Source: Dactylonectria macrodidyma (taxonomy: Eukaryota > Ascomycota > Sordariomycetes > Hypocreales > Nectriaceae). Taken from it: DNA of 64,000 nt. Under the pieces are notes generated by a model. That model had not been told where the DNA came from and did no database searches. It saw only the letters and a list, made by a program, of their open reading frames with translations. The position numbers and the translations under genes were made by a program. This document shows, one piece after another, positions 33,152 to 43,974 of the stretch (positions are counted from its first letter, which is position 1; every line of letters starts with the position of its first letter). The stretch lies in NCBI GenBank assembly GCA_020744425.1, contig JAGMUV010000001.1, positions 3,162,001 to 3,226,000 of the forward strand. Reading direction: 5' to 3'.

Positions 33152-34333
33152 CGGGTACTTCGATCGGATGGAAGTCGGAGACTGGAAGGTGACGATCCAG
33201 AGCCTCACCCGTGCGACGATGCGGGACTTCCTCCTCTGGGTGTGCGAAGCACACAGGATCAAGTCCTGGGGTACATCGCAGGAGTATATCCGCCAGTTTT
33301 AGCAGCTCTACACTACTGTCACCGGCCGTTACCTCAATCGCAATGACATCAAGGAGCTCTGCAAGGTGCGAGAATGTCTTGTTGACATCTTGGAAGCAGC
33401 GTAGTATGCTGACATGCCGGCAGCATTACGACCGCGTCCTGGTCCCCCGCTGCTCCGGAAAGAGACCGTCAGGCGTGACCGGGTACAAGACCTCTGCTAC
33501 AGGACATCCTCATGATGGTTGTCTGCCACCTGGTCACGGGGCGAGCCACTCTGGCTATGTCCATCAAGTTCATTCATCACAAGGGATGCGACAACAAGCC
33601 AAGGCCGTATGTTGGTGCTCACTCGCCTGGGAGGTATGATAGATACTGATATGTTCTAGGATGATCTTTTCTTCACTTGTTCTAAGAAGCTATTATTCTG
33701 CCCCATCCTGCTCTTCGTCGGTATTGCACTGTTCAGCGACGCTTTTGATTCAGAGTGGCTCAAGGGTGCGAATTCCGTACTTGGCACTGAGGTCCCAGTA
33801 CGCTGACAGTGCTTGCCGATGCGCTGGAAATAGTACGAGTTGAAGACCCCGTTCTTTCTTCGGGTTGCCAGAGACGACATGAGGCCATGCTATATTCTAC
33901 CTTAAGGGATCACATGGGAGACCAGAGCGAGGACGCGGGCTTCGAGGAGCGATGGACGCCCAAGTTTGGGCGGAGAGGCACTGCCAATGCTGCGAATGGT
34001 AGGTTGTGATCTTGTCCAGTGCGAGTTGGCTACTTAGCTAATCATTACGCCTTAGGGATCGCACCGGATTCGGCTCGCGACTAGATGATGCGGCACAACA
34101 CCAGGTACTTTATGTTTCAGGATGCCTATCTAAACCATATTGACAAGTTCCACCTCCAAAATGCCTTCCTGGAGGAAGAAATGGAGGACCAGATGCTTCG
34201 GTTGTTCGCGCACGTCAGCCTGACCTGTGATCCTCGCGCTACAAGAGACATGGTCCTCCCGGAGGTGTGTGCTAGTTTAAGGGGCACATTCGAGAACCTT
34301 CCAAATCACCCCTTAAGATGCTCGAAGGCGTAG
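33152..34333 (+). pseudogene. DUF3435 / Starship-captain-like tyrosine recombinase, degenerate
   Basis: Read across frames, the segment gives YFDRMEVGDWKVTIQSLTRA, MRDFLLWVCEAHRIKSWGTS, YIRQF-stop-QLYTTVTGRY, MSIKFIHHKGCDNKPRP, a LLFCPILLFVGIALFSDAF region, then LRDHMGDQSEDAGFEERWTP, FGRRGTANAANG, MMRHNTRY and AYLNHIDKFHLQNAFLEEE. This order is that of the fungal DUF3435 family (tyrosine recombinases; the captains of Starship elements belong here). The catalytic arginine (RRGTAN), histidine (MRHN) and tyrosine (AYLN) positions remain. Internal stops and frameshifts break it; a 57 bp intron (33999-34055) is intact. DUF3435 is broader than true captains, so the captain role is uncertain. Confidence 0.75.
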
Positions 34334-34560
34334 GTAGATGCCTAGCCTCTTTTATAATGATTTCCACACTTGTTGATGGATGGTCTCGGCCTCAGCATGC
34401 TTGCCCTGCCTGTCAACCAGCCCCAGCAATAGAGTCCATCCGCTAGTTCCTAAAGATCAGCCTGTGGGGACGACCTTTAATCAGGGATTGTTCGCTTCTA
34501 GAAAGACAATCAAATAGGGTTTGCTAAGCTATCTACCTAGCAACGGCAGAGGCCCGACTC

Positions 34561-37500
34561 TCATTCATTGTCCTTCCTCCGAGCCAACTCGTGATGTTCT
34601 ATCAGACAACGGCCGCCGATGTTATAACACTCCAAACAAATATTAAAGTTCGCACCGTTACAAATCCAACATCTATAGAAAGTCTCATCCACGGAAATGC
34701 CCAGAGTGCAAATATCGCACCATCTGAATCTGAATCTCCCATCATTCGGTCTCAAGCCCATTTCGATGGACTTGTCATCATCGCATACTGATATGCCACT
34801 CTTCTCTGCGTAGTCAAGCAACGCTTGCTTTACATCAGTATTACCGCATTTTCTACCCCACCCCCACGGAGTCCGTCCGAAGCGGTCCTGAGAGTTAAAG
34901 ACAGCTCGTCCAGTAGCCAGGAGTACTTTGACAATCTCGGTACGAGAATTTCGTATCGCTATCGACAGTGGTGACGAACCATAGCGATCTTCCTGGTCAG
35001 GATCAACTGAGTCGTGATTAAGCAGCGACGTTGCGACAGTTTCGTGTCCATGCATGGCCGCGTTAGACAATGGCGTCCGACCAATATTATCCTTCGCATT
35101 GACATCGACCTTGCCTGTAGCGAGAAGGAGCTTGACAATAGCTTCATGGCCATTCCTAGCGGCTAACAAGAGCGGCGTCTGGCTGTACTTGTCATCCTTC
35201 GCGTTAATATTGACCTGGCCTGTAGCGAGAAGTAGCTTAACTACGGCCTCATTCCCCTTTTCAGAAGCGTGTAAGAGCGGCGTTCGACCGATGTTACTTT
35301 TCACATTGACATCGACCTTGCCCGTAGCGAGAAGGAGCTTGACAATAGCTTCGTGGCCATTACTAGCGGCTAACAAGAGCGGCGTCCAGCCAAATCTATC
35401 TTTCGCGTTGACATTGATCTTATCTGTAGTGAGAAGTAGCTTGACCACGGCCTCGTTCCCCTTTTCAGCGGCATGTGAGAATGGCGTTTGACTGTCATTA
35501 TCCTTCGCATTGACATCGACCTTGCCTGTAGCGAGAAGGAGCTTGACAATGGCTTCATGGCAATTCCTAGCGGCCCTCGAGAGCGGTGTCCGGCCCAAGC
35601 AATCTTTCGCGTTGACGTTGATCATATCTGTAGTGAGAAGTAGCTTGACCACGGCCTCATTCCCCTTTTCAGCGGCATGTGAGAATGGCGTTTGACTGTC
35701 ATTATCCTTTGCATCGATATCGACCTTGCCCGTAGCGAGAAGGAGCTTGACAATGGCTTCATGGCCATTCCTAGCGGCCCACGTGAGCGGCGTCCGACCC
35801 TTATTATCCTTCGCATCGATATCAATCTTGCCCGTAGCATAAAGCAGCTTGACAATAGCCTCATGCCCATTCTCGGCGGCCCACGAGAGCGGCGTCCGAC
35901 CGTCGTTATCCGTCGCCTTGATGTCAGCGCCCTTATATAGTAGTAGGTGCACGATAGCCTCATGTCCATTCGCAGCGGCATGCCCTAGCGGCGTCCAGCC
36001 GGGCCCCGTCATCACTTGACCCTTCCACTCGTAACACCGGCCAAAACCCTTCGCCTCGATATAAGCGCCGTACTCGAGCAGCAGCTGCACGACAGCCTCG
36101 CGCCCATTCTCAGCGGCGTATGACAGCGGCGTCCGACAGTGCTGATAATCCTTTGCATCGACATCGACCTTGCCCGTTGCGAGAAGGAGCTTGACGATGG
36201 CTTCATGGCCATTCGTAGCGGCCCACGAGAGCGGCGTCCGGCCCAAGCTATATTCTGCGTTGGCCTCGGCCTTCCCTATCGCCAGCAGTAGCTCAACGAC
36301 GGCCTTATGCCCATTCTCGGCGGCATATGATAGCGGCGTACGGCCGACCCTATCCTTCGCCTCGACATCGGCACCCTTCTCGAGCAGCTGCCGCACGACG
36401 GTCTCGTGCCCGTTCGCGGCGGCATACAACAGCGGCGTCCGGCTATTGCTGTCTTTGAAATCCAAACTGTTGCTAATGAGGAGATGCCGTACAGCGTTGT
36501 CGATTCCGAAGTACGCCGCTAAGTGCAGTCCTGTTAAACATTTGGGAAATCCTTGACTGTAGTTTGAATGTAATGAATACAGCTTAACGGCCATCATTGC
36601 TTGAGTTGAGGCCTCGACCTTAGCTCTACATTCCAAAAAGGTAATAACCAATTGGGTTGATGTCATGGCTTCGCGGGCATGATGACCCCAGTTGTGAGCA
36701 GCATAGTCGTAGAGCGGATTCGACCGCAGCCGCTCCTCAAATTCCTCGTCAGTCTGACAATAACCGCTCTCATAGACACTGAATGAGAGGCATGTGATGC
36801 AGGCTGCAGTGATATCCGCCTCTGCATCGGAAAACCACTGTGGTTTGGTCTCTTTAAAGTACTCCTGTGCGGTTTGATGTACCGATCGGACGATGTCGCT
36901 CCGAGTATCTATCGTGATCAACCCTGCACAGACTGAGCTTATAGTCTCGAGACTAGGGATGAAGTTCTCATCTAGATCCGGTTTCCCTGGTCTAATCGCG
37001 ACTGCATACTGGAGCTCGGTCGTTGAGAGCACTCTCTTTGCGTGGAATATGAAAGACAGAACCTTTCTTGCGAAATCTCGCAGTCCGTTACCTTGACCTT
37101 CAATTCTCATCATTGCCTGTTCGTAAGTGTCGTTAAGACCTCGAGGCATGTTCTGTAATGCCAATTCGATATGTCCGACTGTGGGATCCTGAGCTAGTGC
37201 ATCTATGTGCAACGGCGCGAGGAGGAACCTAACGTGGAAGTTAGATGAGCAAAACAGGGATTGACTATTAAACACACATTCCATTAACGGCCTTAGCAAT
37301 TGTAGTCTTGATCTTGTTTTGCAAATCCGGACTGCTGCGAACGAAGTGCGGGAGTTTATACATCTGACCAGTGAGGTACATTTGCACGTCGTCATCCCTA
37401 GCACGAATCTCCAAGGATATACTACCCTCGAATGCCTTTTCAATGTCCTGGATGTGCCTTGAAGTTGCTACGATATTTGCCCCGTGTCGTTTCTGGATGT

Positions 37501-39124
37501 TGAAAAGCTCCGACAAAAATCTCGCCCGACAGCCATCAGATGTTTGACATTCGTCGAGGGCATCGACGGCAATGAAGACCCTCGAATACGTCGCCGCCAC
37601 AGCGTGGAGGATGCTCGATAATTCTTCAAATGATGGCCGTGTGTTCGTGGACTTGTGGTGATCGTAAAGACCTTTCACGCTCTCAGGCAGTGCAGGGTAA
37701 TGCCCAGCGAGTTGTCTTAGTAAACTCGCTAGTAAGTGGTTGAGCTTTTGTTCATCTTGCCGACCGAAGTTGCAATAGAGACAAGCAACTCCAACATTGA
37801 CATTGCCGTAATATCGTTCGTGGAGGTTCTTGATCAGTATTGAGGCGAGAATCGTCTTCCCTGCTCCGGGGATGCCTGGACAGAACAGTGTCTGTTCCTT
37901 CGTCTCCAGCCATGCTTGGTACTCTGCCGAATCCAGGAGCCATTGACCAGTTCCAGCTTGTCGTTTTCCAAAGTAGTCGCTCTGCTGAGAACCATAATTG
38001 AATGGTGTGATCCAGTCTAGAATGTTCTGACGATCTTGATCATCTTGTCGAAGTTTCACATCATGGATGTCTTTCTCTACAGTTTCAGGTATATAGCTAT
38101 GTAGAGTCAGCGCGCACCCTAGTTAACTATCAGATGCCAATACACACCGCTTCACTTCATCGACCGGCATGTGGAAGAAAAGATGCCTAGCATATGCTGC
38201 GGCTACCGCTGCTGCATATCCGTGCCACTGGTCGTTCTTGTGCGAATCACAGTAGTCCGAGATACCACGGATGACAATGCAAGGGAAGTCGGCCAGAGCG
38301 CCAGCTGCCTCCATCTCAAAGCATAGAAGACCGTACTGCTCTGCGAGCTGGTCCCTCAAGGCGGCGTCCTTGACCACCAGCTCTCCGGATGCGATCGTGC
38401 CTCTATGGACTACGATATACGGTTCGTCGTCCTCCTCATCAGTCGGCTGCCGGATTCGTTGTGAAGGATCGCATCCGCATTCATCGCAAGGCTTTCCCGG
38501 CTCTTTGTGTACGTACTCTGCTTTGTACAGGTGGTCCTCTGCTGTACCTGGATACTTGTACCTTCTCAGCCCTCGAATGCTGGTATCAATTCTCTTGATG
38601 TTGTCTTCTAAGGGGTCCTTGCGAGACCTGGCCCGCTTCACCGCCAGATCCTGTGCAGCGTTGAGAAGCACAGCCGGAGGAGGTGCGAGAGCACCTGTTC
38701 GCTCGAACTGTCCGACTTTGGCTTTTCCGTGATCGTACTGTATTGCACCAGAATGCCCACCTGCAGGCTTGCTAACCACCACGTCGCCGAGCCGGACCAT
38801 CCCGGTATCGGTCTTCACTGGTACGCCACCTCCGATGCCAAGCAACAGGCCGAACCTGAGATTCGGGAACGTCATCCTCATCTGGGTGACAACGGTAGCC
38901 GCAGGGTTATTGCCTGGTTGGTGTAGTCCCGCAACGACTACATTATGACCGGCGATGCTTCCCAGATTGTATACGTTGTGATCTGTAGAAGGCTGCGGCA
39001 GACGCTCATGTTCGTCGTCCAGCATTTCCATTGCAGCGATCTGTTCTACCTCCAAGGGGCAGATCCACCCCACTGTATAGTCTTCATGGCTCAATTTCTT
39101 TACCATTGGAGACGACGTTGGCAT
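34561..39124 (-). CDS. NLR-type protein: phosphorylase-like domain, NACHT, ankyrin repeats, ZZ-like finger
   Basis: Exons 39124-38148, 38096-37278 and 37228-34561; introns of 51 and 49 bp, both starting GTGTGT, with CTGAC and CTAAC branch sites. The spliced frame is 1487 aa. Residues 1-325 are a PNP_UDP (nucleoside phosphorylase-like) effector domain (LLLGIGGGVP, CFEMEAAGALADFPCIVIRG). NACHT: Walker A GIPGAGKT (400-407), Walker B VFIAVDALDEC (499-509), then WHD-type sequence ending NGMFLLAPLHIDALAQ. About 17 ankyrin repeats (TPLS.AA.NGHEAIVKLLLATGK) follow, then a Cys-rich ZZ-like finger (CDIC..C.IC..C.EC) in the last 56 residues. Fungal NLRs of this plan are nonself or incompatibility receptors. 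Intact, unlike its neighbours. Confidence 0.9.
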
Positions 39125-40502
39125 TGTCTATGTGTTGGTTTGGGTATTCGTCGATCGATCTTGAGGCAGTAGAAGATCAGCTTCGAGCACGACTGGCCAC
39201 CGACGGATACTTAAAGGATCTTAGCATGAAACAAACAATGATGACAAAGTTAAATAGTACTTGAAGGACACAGATTCAACCGTGTATTTCTCAAGAGTCG
39301 ACAGTGTAGCAGGAGGCCGAGGCGTGAATTTTTCCGACGAGTCGCGCAGTCCCAAATCCTCGGTTGTGTGTTTCGGGTGGAAGGACCAATCAGAACCCAA
39401 TATCCTCAGTTGCTCAAAGAGAAATGAAGACTTGATATATCACACTATGAAAATCGCCGAATCTGGGGGTTCGTGGATTGAAAACGAGAATGCAGACGTT
39501 GGGCATCAATTCAGTAGGGGCGGGGTTTTGGGCGTCAATTGCACAGCCACATCGCCATGCAGGAGACAATATCGCGTCTTGACGAACACCACGGGCGCCT
39601 GGTCAAGAGAATGAGCGACGTAGCACAGGCAGCTTGTAGTTCTAGCCGAAACTGGTTGAGCGGGTGTGTTTGCAAATGGGCAAAGGGAGCCGACAAGTTC
39701 GCGAACAGATCCAGCACCTTGACGAAGGGCGGGTTGAAACCTGGGAGATTATGATCCCCCGAGCCTTCTTTAACAAGGTGACATTTGGGTGGGACGAATA
39801 TTTAGACTCGGAATGGGAGAGAGTATTTTATATCAATGTAGAACGGCTCGATTGTCTCAAGACGGCTCTTGCAGCGGCCCTTTAGACGAGAACGGAAGCT
39901 GGATTATCTCCTGGTTTCACGCCTTGTCATCAAGCGATTTATACGGTGGTCCTTGCATTTACTGAACCTTATGTTGGTTGGGAACGTCTTGATTTCTGCC
40001 AATTATCGCGTACATGCATTGGCCGACGTTGGTATCGGACGGTGAAATTTGCCTGTTGGAGCATCGTCTGTCTGTAGGCTGCTCAAACCCGGATCCCAGA
40101 CACTTAGCGTACGTTTCGTCTCCACTCATACGCGGGGTTGCAGAGCTGAAGATGTCGTGACCATCCTCACGGGAGGTCGTTGGCAGTACAAGAATGGGAA
40201 ATCGGCAGACATAGAAGAACCACTCGACTCTAAAGCTGAAAAGAGGGAGCAATTCTTCCCAAATAGGAAGTTGTGGCAATCATTATTTCTTCGTTCTATC
40301 AAAATGAATCGCTTATTAACCCAGCCTCCCCTAGCTTCAACTTTCGCCAAGTGTCGTCCCACCACCTTGCTACCACCCCGCCGTCGTTGTGAATGTCGGC
40401 TACAATCACATATACTAGATCGAAGCACACGGCCGCAAAGTTGGTGTTGGAAGATGAAGGTGTGTCACCAAGAGATAAGCCTACAATCAATCATTAGAAA
40501 GG
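39125..40502. other. Intergenic with a possible coding relic
   Basis: Holds the NLR promoter. On the plus strand a protein-like stretch lies at 39664-39885 (GSRQVREQIQHLDEGRVETW, KVTFGWDEYLDSEWERVFYI) that lacks a usable start and needs a frameshift to join 39539-39660. Unrecognised, probably a gene remnant. Confidence 0.3.
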
Positions 40503-41603
40503 CTATGAAGGCCACAGGGGCAGTTGTGTTGGTGAATTACTGTTGACGTGCGGACTTTTTGCACTTGGCATCAAGAAGACTTCCCTCAACTTGTCGTTGG
40601 ATTCAACATACAGCCTCCACTTGATATCCGAGAGATTGCCGCTGTCTCCGAAGCTGGTGATTGCGAGACCGCTGGTCTTTGCCACCGAGATGCTTCCCAT
40701 AGACACCTCGGCCCAGTCGTCGCCCAGTGGATTTTTGCTCAGCGCATGGGCGAGATCCCGTTTCTCATTCTGGAACGCCAGGATGATCGGAACGTCATCG
40801 CCTGGGTTGTTGGGACGCCACGCAGCAATGTTTGATCCTTTCCTGTTGTTAAGAATTTCCCATTCCCAAGTCTATATCGTGCCCATGGGGTGTCTTTGTC
40901 GGGATGTGGTAAATACAGCTCATTCAACATTGTTTCCAGTCGTTAGGACAAAGACTCGAATGTTCCAGTCACTCACTGAAGACCAGGCGACTGCAGTGAT
41001 TGGTGTTCCCTCGATAATGTCGAATCCTTCGTTGCTTGATTGTCGCACATCTTCTGACACACTTCGCGTCGTCCACGTCTTATTTTGCGAGTCCCAGGAG
41101 GAAGCAATAAGGTCTTTGGATCTGTTTTGGTGAAAGACGTAGTAGTGGCTAAAGTTGTTCGAGTCGGTCCAGTTGACACTTGCAATGCCGGATTCGGGAA
41201 GAATCGAGCTTGAGCCTGAGGTACTCGACGGTGGACTCGCAGTCCTAGTAGCAGATGATGAAGGGACATCAGTGGAGGATTGTTTAGCAACGGTGCCCCC
41301 AACAGCACCGCCGACGATAGCGCCGATGACGAGGATTGCTGCAACAGCTAGGATGAAGAATAGCGTCCGCTTTAGACCGCATATCCTGCGTCCAGATTTA
41401 CTGTCAAAGGGAGTATCCCGGACAGCATGGCTCGCTCGGTAATTGTCGTCGGGTTTCGGCGTGTATAGAGGCTCTGGAAGGTCGTCGACGGCAGCAACGT
41501 GCTGATAGCCACCCTCAAATGGTGGTACATATTGAGGTAGATTCGAATCGGGGTCGGTGTAGACCTCTGGTAGGTCGGCATAGGGTTGCCTTGAGCTCAT
41601 CAT
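40503..41603 (-). pseudogene. Membrane-anchored fucose-lectin-like protein with two compensating frameshifts
   Basis: Starts MMSSRQPYADLPEVYTDPDS at 41603, with a proline-rich cytoplasmic part and one membrane segment (LFFILAVAAILVIGAIVGGA). A Ser/Thr-rich linker follows, then a beta-propeller-like region (SGIASVNWTD, YVFHQNRSKDLIASSWDSQN, ITAVAWSSVSDWNIRVFVLT) as in fungal fucose-specific-lectin-domain proteins. At about 40925 one extra base (GTT-G-AATGAG) shifts frame. At about 40847 one base is missing, restoring it to GSNIAAWRPNN..LPLWPS-stop at 40503. Net length is a multiple of three. As read, translation ends after ..TTGNNVE (227 residues from the ATG). It could be a sequencing error pair, but no intron fits. 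Confidence 0.65.
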
Positions 41604-43974
41604 TGCACAGCTGCTTTTCGCAACTCGTAGTGACTTCGGGGTATCGAGATGGGTTTCCAAAGCTCGCAATTCAGATCTCTAAGAGCATGAAGTCTTTGAT
41701 CTCCAAACGAAAAGAAAGACAGGAATGGTGAAGAAGGTGGGCGTGATGATTGGGCGTGTAAGGGGGAGACGCAGGAGTAAAATGCTGCACCGAGGACCTG
41801 TAGTCTACGGGGTACGCCCCCAATCACTCTATTTCGGCAACTGTGGCGAGGTCAGGCTGAAAGAGTACAGAACCACGGACTAGAATACGAAATACGATAC
41901 AAGTCGCATGTTGCTGCCAGGGCTTATCTTAGAAGGATTGCTGACAATGTGCATATTTGTTTCGCCTGGTTGCGGCACTGAGCCTCTAAGGACGCAGCAG
42001 CCTATCATGGTTATTCTTGAGATGTACGCGGAACAAACAGTCAACCCACTTTCTAATTAAAGGCCCGGAAAAGTGCATCTGTTGTTGGTCGTTGTGCGCT
42101 GAGGCTTGGGAGCCGTGAGATGAGGAGGGGTCAGCAGAGATATGGAGGGGGAGAGGACAGTTCGGTGCATCTAGTTCAGTTCGAGGAGGTGATGGAAGCT
42201 GCGCATTGCAAGATGTAGCAACTATCCACGCGTTAGTTGGTTGCTGTCTACATTTAGAGATGGTTGAGGACGTCATAACAGATGAATAGCCAGCGGCGAA
42301 TAGCCCGCGATCGACGATCGACGGTCGATGAACCCTGATTTGCGACCCATAATGGGGAAACTATGATTACATCCCGTGATCCAGGAGAGACGGGGCTCCT
42401 GGGATGTAGATGACAGACATGGATGTCGTGCTCGGAACAGTTCCCTCTTCATCGAATGCTCTGTCTCGGTGCCTCTCTCGGTCTCTCCACAGCCCATACA
42501 GATCCTCAAGTAACTAATCTACTTAGGCTTTCAAGCTGCGGCAAGTACTTCGCCCCAGCGGTAACAGGGATGACTGCGTGAAAAGTGACCCAGCCCCATC
42601 TAACCTCGCATCATCACTTCTGCGCAAGACCCTGTTGGTTCGAAACATGAGGTTGTTAAGTGGCGCAGTCGATCCCAGTAAACAAATAGGCATATTTTAG
42701 AGTGCCAAGACGCTTACTAGCCCCCTGGCGCAGTGCTTCGAAAACTCGCCAATTAGACGCAGGGGTATCCGTCCATCTAGTCGCAGAGCATGCCCGAATC
42801 CATCAACAAACTGTCAGCCTCATTACCGGCTTTTGTGGGGCTGCGACACTTGGTGATGCTTTGCCTGTCCTTCCTCCTCGAGGTGGTACATGAAGATGGA
42901 TGGTGTCGATCGCAATGCAGCGTCAAGTCGGACACAGCTTCTAGAACGCCATTTCGGATGGAGTACGCCGATACTTGAACTGGACGTCCCTAGCCCTGTG
43001 ACCGAGGAAGAGACGTTTTGTCAATGGCCTAAAACATCCATGCCAGTTTTGTGGTGCCTTGCTCACGTCGCCTAGGCTTATCTTGATCTTACTTATCTTG
43101 ATCTTAGTCGATTCATCCGGGGTGGTTCGCGCACCCGCCACGTGTGGCCTAGACTTCTGACGCATAGCGCCTTTCCTAATCCCAATCATTCTTAATGAAT
43201 GAACGGCGCACACTTGACCTTTCTCACGTTCGGCTATGGTCACTGCGTGAATTCTGGAGCGAGCTACTCCGTACAGAAGCATCTTATCGCGCCAAGATTC
43301 AGGGACGTGCACGCTTTACCGCGCCGAGCTTGGCTTGACCAGATGCAGCAACGGCTTCGTTGGAAGCCCACACATCCCTTCAAAGGCTGATGGATTTAGT
43401 CCGGTTTTATGGGACGTGATCCAGAACATGGATGGAGGGACACGCGGCATGATCTGTTGGGCTCGATGTGTTGGATAGCATAGGTGACAACGATGATGAC
43501 CCTGTAATGTGTGTGTATTGTGTAACTTCTGCTCAGGCTCCTGCCCCTGGGAACTGCAGTTATAGTTAGCAGTAGCAGTAATAGTAGCAGCCCCTGAGAA
43601 CTGCAGTGGCGGTGTTGGGGCCAAATTGAGAGCTGACATCATCCGCATGCCTATGCGTGCATGAGTGGAGGTGCGCCTATGGGGCCCCCATTCACGAACT
43701 GCTACTATCAGATAGCCGCCGAAGCGGAACCGGCAGAGAAAGCTGTCACTATTTAGGAGACTCATTATGGTGGGCTGAAACACTATCAGCGGCTGAAGCA
43801 GCCGCACTGTCAACAGGCGACCATAAAGGTGACGCCCACCTCGCTGTGACTTCATGCATTCTGAGTGGTATACAGACGTATTCCGACATCTCTCACCCGG
43901 CCGATATCTCTTACCTGGCCGACATCTCTCACCCAACTGACATTTCTCACCCGACGGCCCCCATCTGCCCCCGT
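41604..43974. other. Long intergenic region
   Basis: Holds the lectin-like gene's promoter. Short frames on both strands show no recognisable family. A short duplicated GAACTGCAGT element occurs near 43551-43605. Confidence 0.35.
43886..43962. repeat. 18-bp tandem repeat upstream of the DUF3176 gene
   Basis: About four units of GACATCTCTCACCCGGCC with substitutions, ending 13 bp before the chosen start codon. The frame is open through it, so it could be translated from an upstream ATG. Confidence 0.65.

Noticed and set aside
34591..36556. Plus-strand ORFs opposite the ankyrin repeats
   Set aside because: They are antisense shadows of the repeated NLR exon; their own repetition follows from the minus-strand ankyrin codons.
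42700..43390. A gene upstream of the DUF3176 locus
   Set aside because: Frames are short and unrelated to known families, and no splice chain could be built.
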